64,000 nt of DNA from contig NZ_JABFHG010000001.1 in the NCBI RefSeq assembly GCF_013112485.1, positions 620,001-684,000 of the forward strand. Direction: 5' to 3'. The translations under genes and the position numbers were made by a program. Source of the stretch: Roseicella sp. DB1501 (GTDB taxonomy: Bacteria; Pseudomonadota; Alphaproteobacteria; Acetobacterales; Acetobacteraceae). The notes under the pieces were generated by a model. It had not been told where the DNA came from and searched no databases. It saw nothing but the letters and a program-made list of their open reading frames with translations. Below are positions 58,789-64,000 of this stretch, in pieces; within the stretch, counting starts at the first letter, position 1, and the number at the start of each line of letters is the position of its first letter.

Positions 58789-58976
58789 GGCTGCGCCCCA
58801 CGCTTCGGCCCCAGGCCTCTAGCCCTGCGGCGTGTCCTCGCGCTGTGCGCCACCGTATGCCGCCGGCGGCCCAGTTCCCTGGCCGATCCGGGGCGGCGGA
58901 GACGCGGCGCCGGGCGCCGGGCTTGCCGTCGCCGCCGGCCCCGGCCATGACGGAGGCAAGACCCGGAGGAACGGTC

Positions 58977-59948
58977 ATGGCCCCGCGCATCCTGATGATG
59001 GACAACCCGCTGAGCGCGATGGATCTCGCGCGCGAGCTCGCGCCGCCCGAGATGGAGATGGTGGTCGCGCCGCTCGGCAGCCCGGAATTCGAGGCGGCGC
59101 TGCCGGGGGCGGATTTCATCGTCGGCTTCGGCAGCCGCGCCATCGATGCCGGGCTCTATGCCCGGGCGCCGCGGCTGAAGCTGCTGCAGCTCCTCTCGGC
59201 CGGCTACGACACCATCGACATCGAGGCGGCGCGGCAGGCCGGCATCCCGGTCTGCAACAATGGCGGCGCCAATTCCACCGCCGTAGCCGAGCATGCGATC
59301 CTGCTCATGCTCGCCGCCTGCCGCCGCCTGGTCTGGCAGCACCAGAGCGTCGCCGCCGGGCGCTGGCGCGGCAACGACCTGGCCGGGACGAAGCTCTACG
59401 AGCTGCGCGACAAGACGCTCGGCATCGTCGGGCTGGGCGCGATCGGCAAGAAGGTGGCGCGGCTGGCCAACGCCTTCGGCATGGACGTGCAGTATTACGA
59501 CATCCGCCGCGTCTCGGAGGCCGAGGAGGACGCGCTCGCGGTCCGCTTCCGCCTGCTCGGCGAGATCCTGGCGAATGCCGACATCGTCTCCCTGCACGTG
59601 CCGCTGACCCCGGCGACGCGGCACATGATCGGCGCCGCCGAGCTCGCCCGCATGAAGCCGACCGCCTATCTCATCAACACCTGCCGCGGCCCGGTGGTGG
59701 ACGAGCCGGCGCTGGCCGCCGCGCTGGCCGAGAGCCGCATCGCCGGGGCCGGGCTCGACGTCTTCGACCAGGAGCCGCCGGCGGCGGACAACCCGCTCTT
59801 CCGGCTGAACACCGTGGTGCTGACGCCGCATTTCGCCGGCCCGACCTGGGACAACCAGCAGGCCCGCTTCCGCAACGCCTTCGACAACTGCCAGCGCGTC
59901 GCCCGCGGCGAGAGGCCGCTCTGGATCATCCCCGAGCTGGCGGGCTGA
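58977..59948 (+). CDS. D-isomer-specific 2-hydroxyacid dehydrogenase
   Basis: A 323-residue NAD(P)-dependent enzyme. The nucleotide motif TLGIVGLGAIGKKVARLA lies near residues 149-166. The catalytic Arg is in LINTCRGPVVDE, Glu in DVFDQEPPA and His in LTPHFAGPT. GGAGGA seven bases before ATG 58977 favours this start over 58947. It would reduce a 2-oxo acid to a D-2-hydroxy acid, or the reverse. The substrate is not identifiable. It has its own terminator hairpin. Confidence 0.88.
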   Translation: MAPRILMMDNPLSAMDLARELAPPEMEMVVAPLGSPEFEAALPGADFIVGFGSRAIDAGLYARAPRLKLLQLLSAGYDTIDIEAARQAGIPVCNNGGANSTAVAEHAILLMLAACRRLVWQHQSVAAGRWRGNDLAGTKLYELRDKTLGIVGLGAIGKKVARLANAFGMDVQYYDIRRVSEAEEDALAVRFRLLGEILANADIVSLHVPLTPATRHMIGAAELARMKPTAYLINTCRGPVVDEPALAAALAESRIAGAGLDVFDQEPPAADNPLFRLNTVVLTPHFAGPTWDNQQARFRNAFDNCQRVARGERPLWIIPELAG

Positions 59949-59955
59949 CCGCGCG

Positions 59956-59994
59956 CCCGGCGGCCCGGCCCCCCTTTGGGGTCGGGCTGCCGGG
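59956..59994 (+). terminator. Long terminator-like hairpin after the dehydrogenase
   Basis: CCCGGCGGCCCGGCCCC pairs with GGGGTCGGGCTGCCGGG over 17 bp (two G-U pairs), loop CCTTT. It starts 8 bp after the stop. Only a short T3 follows a few bases later, so it is strong in structure but weak in its tail. Confidence 0.6.
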
Positions 59995-60072
59995 CAAGTT
60001 TGCCACAGTTGCCCCGGTCCCACCCCATTTCCGCCGCATTTTCCTGGCGAGGGCACGCTTGTCCATATAGGT

Positions 60073-60104
60073 ACTCCCTAGACTGATCAACTATTAGGGG
60101 AGTG
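60073..60104 (+). promoter_or_regulatory. Possible hairpin covering the ribosome-binding site of the ABC transporter gene
   Basis: ACTCCCTA (60073-60080) can pair with TTAGGGGAGT (60095-60104), which contains the ribosome-binding site AGGGGAG (60096-60102). If folded, it would hide the site and the nearby GTG. It lies in a locally AT-rich stretch with TTGTCC at 60059-60064, a possible -35. Confidence 0.35.
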
Positions 60105-60110
60105 CCCGTC

Positions 60111-61967
60111 TTGGCCAGCGATCCTGCGGACCGCTCCCGCCATGGCGCGCTGCGAAGCACGCTCCATCTCGCCCGCGGCTGGTACGGCTCCGGCGAGCGG
60201 CGTCTCGCCTGGGGGCTCACCGCCCTCGTCGTGCTTCTCACCCTGGCGCAGATCGCCACCACCCTCGGGCTGAACGCCTGGAACGGCGCCTTCTTCTCGG
60301 CGCTCGAGCGGCGCGACCAGTCGGGCATGACGCTGCAGGCCTGGCTCTTTCCCCTGCTCGCCCTGCTGACCATGGCGCTCGCCGTGGCGCAGCTCTGGGC
60401 GAAGCAGATCCTCGCCCTCTCCTGGCGGCGCTGGCTGGTGGAGCACCTGCAGGGGCGCTGGGTGCGCGACGGGCGCAACTACCACATGGCGCTGCTGCCC
60501 GAGGCGGCCGACAACCCGGACCAGCGGATCAGCGAGAACACCCGCTGGGCCACCGCCGTCTCGGTCGAGCTCGGCACCAGCCTGTTCTACGCCGCGGTCA
60601 ACCTCGTCACCTTCGTCGGGCTGCTCTGGTCCCTCTCGGCCGCCATCCCGGTCGCGGGCGTCGCGCTGCCGGGCGGCATGCTCGGCCTCGCCCTGCTCTA
60701 CGCGGCCGGCGGCACGCTGGTCACCTGGCTGGTCGGCCGGCCGCTGATCGGCATCCATATCGACCGCAACCAGGCGGAATCGGAGCACCGCTTCGCCCTC
60801 ATCCGCCAGCGCGAGCAGGCCGAGGCGGTGGCCATGCTGGGCGGCGGCGCCGACGAGGCGGGGCGGCTGAACCAGACCTTCGGCCAGGTGGTCGGCGTGA
60901 TGCACCGCATGCTGCGGCAGGAGCGCCACCTGATGTGGATCGCCTCCGGCTACGGCATGGTCGCCGCCACCCTGCCGCTGCTGCTGGCGAGCCCGAGCTA
61001 CTTCGCCGGGGCGATCGGCCTCGGCACGCTGGTGCAGCTCGGTCAGGCCTTCGCCGAGGTGGTGCGCGCCCTCTCCTGGCTGCAGGAGCACTGGCCGCAG
61101 GTCGCCGACTGGCGCAGCCATATGGAGCGCATCATGGCGCTCGAGGACAGCCTCGCCGCGGCGGGCCGGCTGGCGGAGCGCGGCGGCATCGCGGTCGAGG
61201 AAGGCGGGTCTCTGCTCGCCCTCGACGCGCTGACGCTCCGCAGCCCGACCGGCCAGGTGCTGCTGGAGGAGGCCGAGGCCGAGATCCGTCCCGGCGAGCG
61301 CGTGCTGATCCAGGGCGGCAGCGGCTGCGGCAAGAGCACGCTGATCCGCGCCGCCGCCGGGCTCTGGCCCTGGGGCGAGGGCCGCATCCGCCGGCCGGCG
61401 CGGACCGAGACGCTGCTGCTGCCGCAACGCCCCTACCTGCCGCTCGGCACGCTGCGCGCGGCGGTCTGCTACCCCGCCGGGCCGGGCGATGTCGACACGG
61501 CGGCGATCGTCCTCGCCCTGACGCGCTGCGGCCTGGGCGGGCTGGCGGCGCGGCTCGACGAGGCGGGGCGCTGGGACCGCATCCTGTCGCTCGGCGAGCA
61601 GCAACGCCTCGGCTTCGCTCGGCTGCTGCTGCTCCGGCCGCGCTGGGCGCTGCTGGACGAGGCGACCTCGGCGCTCGACGAGATCGCCGAGGCGGGACTG
61701 ATGCGGCTCTTCGAGCAGGAGCTGGCGGGGGTGGGGCTGGTCTCGACCGGCGACCGGCCGGGTCTCGCGCGTTGGCACGACCGCGTCCTGCGGATCGAGG
61801 AGGGCAGGCTCATCGGCGCCGCTGCCGCCGCGCTGCCGCCCCTGCCCGCGCCAGGCCGGCTGCGGGTGGCGCATGCGCATGCGCTGCCGGAGCAGCGGCC
61901 GGCGCCGCGGCCCGACCGCCAGGCCGCGCCGGCCCGGGCGATGCAGGGCCGGCTGCAGGCGCTCTGA
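60111..61967 (+). CDS. SbmA/YddA-like ABC transporter (fused membrane and ATPase domains)
   Basis: A 618-residue half-transporter. The membrane domain (about residues 1-335) has the ABC_membrane_2/SbmA-BacA look: LNAWNGAFFSALERRD, NPDQRISENTRWAT, EHRFALIRQREQAEAVA. The ATPase (about 365-570) has Walker A QGGSGCGKSTLIRA, signature LSLGEQQRLGFAR and Walker B WALLDEATSALDE. A roughly 50-residue basic, Pro/Ala-rich tail follows. TTG 60111 is preferred because AGGGGAG lies eight bases upstream; GTG 60102 overlaps that site. It is probably an inner-membrane dimer moving a peptide, vitamin or lipid. Confidence 0.86.
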   Translation: MASDPADRSRHGALRSTLHLARGWYGSGERRLAWGLTALVVLLTLAQIATTLGLNAWNGAFFSALERRDQSGMTLQAWLFPLLALLTMALAVAQLWAKQILALSWRRWLVEHLQGRWVRDGRNYHMALLPEAADNPDQRISENTRWATAVSVELGTSLFYAAVNLVTFVGLLWSLSAAIPVAGVALPGGMLGLALLYAAGGTLVTWLVGRPLIGIHIDRNQAESEHRFALIRQREQAEAVAMLGGGADEAGRLNQTFGQVVGVMHRMLRQERHLMWIASGYGMVAATLPLLLASPSYFAGAIGLGTLVQLGQAFAEVVRALSWLQEHWPQVADWRSHMERIMALEDSLAAAGRLAERGGIAVEEGGSLLALDALTLRSPTGQVLLEEAEAEIRPGERVLIQGGSGCGKSTLIRAAAGLWPWGEGRIRRPARTETLLLPQRPYLPLGTLRAAVCYPAGPGDVDTAAIVLALTRCGLGGLAARLDEAGRWDRILSLGEQQRLGFARLLLLRPRWALLDEATSALDEIAEAGLMRLFEQELAGVGLVSTGDRPGLARWHDRVLRIEEGRLIGAAAAALPPLPAPGRLRVAHAHALPEQRPAPRPDRQAAPARAMQGRLQAL

Positions 61968-62003
61968 CGCAACCGCCCGGCCTGCGCGGCCGGGCGGAGC
62001 GGA

Positions 62004-63200
62004 TCAGAGATCGACCTTCCCGGTATGCAGCTTCATGCGCATGTGGTCCGGCACTTCCTGCCCGGCATCGGTGAAGGCCTTGCGCAGCGCGCCCATGCTC
62101 GGGCCGAAGATGCCGGTGCGGTTCTCGCTGCACCATTCGCGGCTCTGCGCCGGCATGGCGAGGGAGCCCTGGAAGCGCGGCATGACCCAGCGGGCGAAGA
62201 GCTCGTAGCTCCGCAGCGTGTCCTCGCGGTTCGCCCATTCATGCGCCCGGAACAGCACGCCGCCGCAGCCGCCCTCGGTGTATTCGAGCAGGCGCTCGAT
62301 GCCCTTGATCAGCGTGTCGGGCGAGCCGACCAGCGTCGTGCCGGCCTTCAGCCCGTCGCCGAGCGGGTCCTCCGAGCGCATGGGCGGCCGGCCCAGCGTC
62401 TCGCTGAAATAGCTCAGCGTCTCGATCCGCTCGCCCTTGGCGACGTCGCGGAAGGCCCGCTCGTCCTCCTCGGCGCAGTGCATGTTGACCACCAGGCGCC
62501 AGCCGTCGCGCGGCAGGGTCTTGCCGTGCTTCGCCGCCTCCGCCTCGCCCTGCCGCCAGTGCTCGGCGAGCTTGGCGTTGCCGCCCGGCAGGCCGGCGCC
62601 GAGGGAGAGCAGGCCGAGCCCGTACTTGCCCGCCGCCAGCACGCCCGAGGGGGTGGTGGCGGAGGCGACGGCGATCTGGAAGCGGGGGTTGCTGTAGGGC
62701 GCGAGGTGCAGCCGCGCCTCCTTCAGCTCGAACCAGTCGGTCTTCATGGTGACCGGTTCCTCGCAGGCCAGCAGCCGGGTGATGGCGTCGAGGCTCTCAT
62801 CCATCATCCGCCGCTGGTCCTCGGCCTTGATGCCCATCATGTAGGCATCGGAGACCAGGGCGCCTGGGCCCGCCCCCATCATCACCCGGCCGCGGGTCAT
62901 GTGGTCGAGCTGCACGAAGCGCTGCGCCACCAGCAGCGGGTGGTGGTAGGGCAGCGAGGTCACGCCCGAGCCCAGCATGATGTGCCGCGTCCGCTCGGCG
63001 GCGGCGGCGATGAAGACCTCCGGGCTGGCGATGATCTCCCACCCCGCGGAATGGTGCTCGCCGATCCAGGCCTCGTCGTAGCCCAGATGGTCGAGCCACT
63101 GCACGAGTTCCATGTCGCGGGTCAGCGACAGCGTCGGGTTGTCCCCGACCCGGTGGAAGGGGGCGAGGAAGATGCCGAACCGCAAGCCGCGATGGGCCAT
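62004..63200 (-). CDS. LLM-class flavin-dependent monooxygenase
   Basis: A 398-residue bacterial-luciferase-like enzyme of the alkanal-monooxygenase/LimB branch. Motifs are FGIFLAPFHRVGDNPTLSL, LDHLGYDEAWIGEHHSAGWE, HIMLGSGVTSLPYHHPLLVA and GRVMMGAGPGALVSDAYMMG. It requires reduced flavin from a partner reductase, not seen nearby. AAAGG nine bases before the ATG supports the start. It is unlike the NtaA-type enzyme at 56806, so the two probably act on different substrates. Confidence 0.88.
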   Translation of the reverse strand: MAHRGLRFGIFLAPFHRVGDNPTLSLTRDMELVQWLDHLGYDEAWIGEHHSAGWEIIASPEVFIAAAAERTRHIMLGSGVTSLPYHHPLLVAQRFVQLDHMTRGRVMMGAGPGALVSDAYMMGIKAEDQRRMMDESLDAITRLLACEEPVTMKTDWFELKEARLHLAPYSNPRFQIAVASATTPSGVLAAGKYGLGLLSLGAGLPGGNAKLAEHWRQGEAEAAKHGKTLPRDGWRLVVNMHCAEEDERAFRDVAKGERIETLSYFSETLGRPPMRSEDPLGDGLKAGTTLVGSPDTLIKGIERLLEYTEGGCGGVLFRAHEWANREDTLRSYELFARWVMPRFQGSLAMPAQSREWCSENRTGIFGPSMGALRKAFTDAGQEVPDHMRMKLHTGKVDL

Positions 63201-63408
63201 GAAGGGATGCCTTTCCTGGGTGTGACGATGATTCCGTGAGCAGGCTAGGGACGGGACCGGCCGATGGTCAACCGACCGTCCTGCCGCCTGCCGGCCCGCC
63301 GCCGGCAAACCCGCGCCGCGCTGCCGCGTCATCCCAGCAGCCGGTCACGGCGACGGATCACGGCCTGCGGTCACGGTCATGCGCCGCCGCCCCTCGGGAG
63401 GAGATGCG

Positions 63409-64000
63409 ATGAGGTTGAACCCCGCCGGGGCCCGTCCGCCGGGCAGGCTTCCCGCCCTCGCGCTGCCCGGCCTGCTGCTGTCCGGCCTGTTGCTGGCCGG
63501 CTGGACGGCGCGGGCCCGGGCCGATGCGCTGGCCGAGCTGAGCGGCAGCTTCCGCGAGGCCTATCAGGACGCCGTGGCGCAGGGCCTCGCCGGATTGCGC
63601 GCCAGCGTGCCGGTGCTGGTCAACCGCTTCGAGCAGATCGCCCTCTACCGCCCCGGGGTCGAGGCGCCCGAGCTCTTCGCCATGGACCTGGCGCAGTACC
63701 GGCAGGCGAGCGCCGTCGCGCATGCCGCGGCGACCCTCGCGGTGCGCCTGCAGCCCGACGGGCCCGGCCCGCTGGACGCGGCGCGCCGCGACTGGCTCGC
63801 CCGCTTCGAGGCGCAGCTCCGCGCCGCCGAGGCGGAGCTCGCGGAGCAGCCCGGCCTGCCGGAGGAAGTGCGGCAGCTGCAGGGCGACATGCTCGCCGAG
63901 ACCCGCCGGACCACGCAGCGCATCCTGCAACGCGGCGCGGTCGAGCCTGGCCTGCTGGAGGCGCTCGGCACGCAGATGCGCGCCGGCATCGGGCGCAACC
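63409..64000 (+). CDS. Secreted protein of unknown function, truncated at the window edge
   Basis: The first 197 residues are visible. A signal peptide (about residues 17-38, LALPGLLLSGLLLAGWTARARA) is followed by an Ala/Leu/Gln-rich helical region (SFREAYQDAVAQGLAGL, QYRQASAVAHAAATLAVRL) that looks like a coiled-coil or helical-bundle periplasmic protein. GGGAGGAG precedes the ATG. No stop is reached. I do not recognise a family. The 208-bp spacer upstream holds no clear signals. Confidence 0.6.
   Translation, partial: MRLNPAGARPPGRLPALALPGLLLSGLLLAGWTARARADALAELSGSFREAYQDAVAQGLAGLRASVPVLVNRFEQIALYRPGVEAPELFAMDLAQYRQASAVAHAAATLAVRLQPDGPGPLDAARRDWLARFEAQLRAAEAELAEQPGLPEEVRQLQGDMLAETRRTTQRILQRGAVEPGLLEALGTQMRAGIGRN

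Noticed and set aside
59956-60110. tRNA or riboswitch in the spacer before the ABC transporter
   Set aside because: The fold is a simple long hairpin. No cloverleaf or known riboswitch core could be traced.

Overview
The window is chromosomal DNA from a very GC-rich Gram-negative bacterium. G or C fills almost every third codon position. Several features point to an alphaproteobacterium, and the overall gene set looks most like Acetobacteraceae of the Roseomonas type: a UPF0262 protein, a Bug/TctC solute-binding protein, a lysine/alanine-rich histone-like protein, OprP-type and TonB-dependent outer-membrane proteins, and small DUF983 and Pal proteins. The family assignment is inference. About 54 protein genes are supported. 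I saw no rRNA, tRNA, CRISPR array, transposase or phage gene.

Layout. 1-3.5 kb: a tight operon with a zinc-type dehydrogenase, a 6-pyruvoyl-tetrahydropterin-synthase homologue that has lost key catalytic residues, a glycosyltransferase and a methyltransferase; it may make a modified, perhaps glycosylated, pterin. 3.6-7.2 kb: acetyltransferase, cupin, the otnK/otnC pair for four-carbon acid sugars, and a nitroreductase. 7.4-12.8 kb: a histone-like protein, 2-methylcitrate synthase and dehydratase genes, and a divergent LysR regulator with a candidate operator. 13.5-15.8 kb: cyclic amidohydrolase plus N-carbamoylase; a second N-carbamoylase lies at 21.2 kb and a hydantoin-racemase-like gene at 25.6 kb, suggesting cyclic ureide or hydantoin use. 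15.9-18 kb: manganese catalase and a Bug solute-binding protein. 18.4-21.1 kb: a large leucine-rich-repeat protein made of near-identical 66-bp units, with an unrecognised C-terminal half. 22.6-25.4 kb: a hybrid sensor kinase.

26-32 kb: small conserved genes, pal, a glutathione transferase, mtnA and an OprP-like porin, with copies of two dispersed repeat families between them. 32.9-36.7 kb: a complete polar amino-acid ABC transporter, interrupted by an opposite-strand MORN-repeat gene. 36.7-41.5 kb: DUF3237, rhodanese, Rieske protein and two amidohydrolases, read away from a divergent IclR regulator with a palindromic operator. 41.6-46.8 kb: an RND efflux pump and its adaptor facing a TetR regulator across two copies of a GACC-N4-GGTC palindrome. 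46.9-52 kb: DNA polymerase IV, a hydrolase-like protein, a maleate-isomerase-like protein and a TonB-dependent receptor whose promoter carries a Zur-like palindrome. 52-64 kb: nicotinamidase, gamma-glutamyltransferase, a second hybrid kinase, two flavin-dependent monooxygenases, a LysE exporter, a 2-hydroxyacid dehydrogenase, an SbmA/YddA-like ABC transporter and a truncated secreted protein at the right edge.

Two repeat families are the main unexplained structure. R1 is 101 bp with three copies, at 26314, 30549 and 56634. R2 is about 60-115 bp with two hairpins and five copies, at 15810, 27640, 30336, 37761 and 52006; every copy sits next to the 3' end of a gene. Neither is coding and neither sits beside a transposase.
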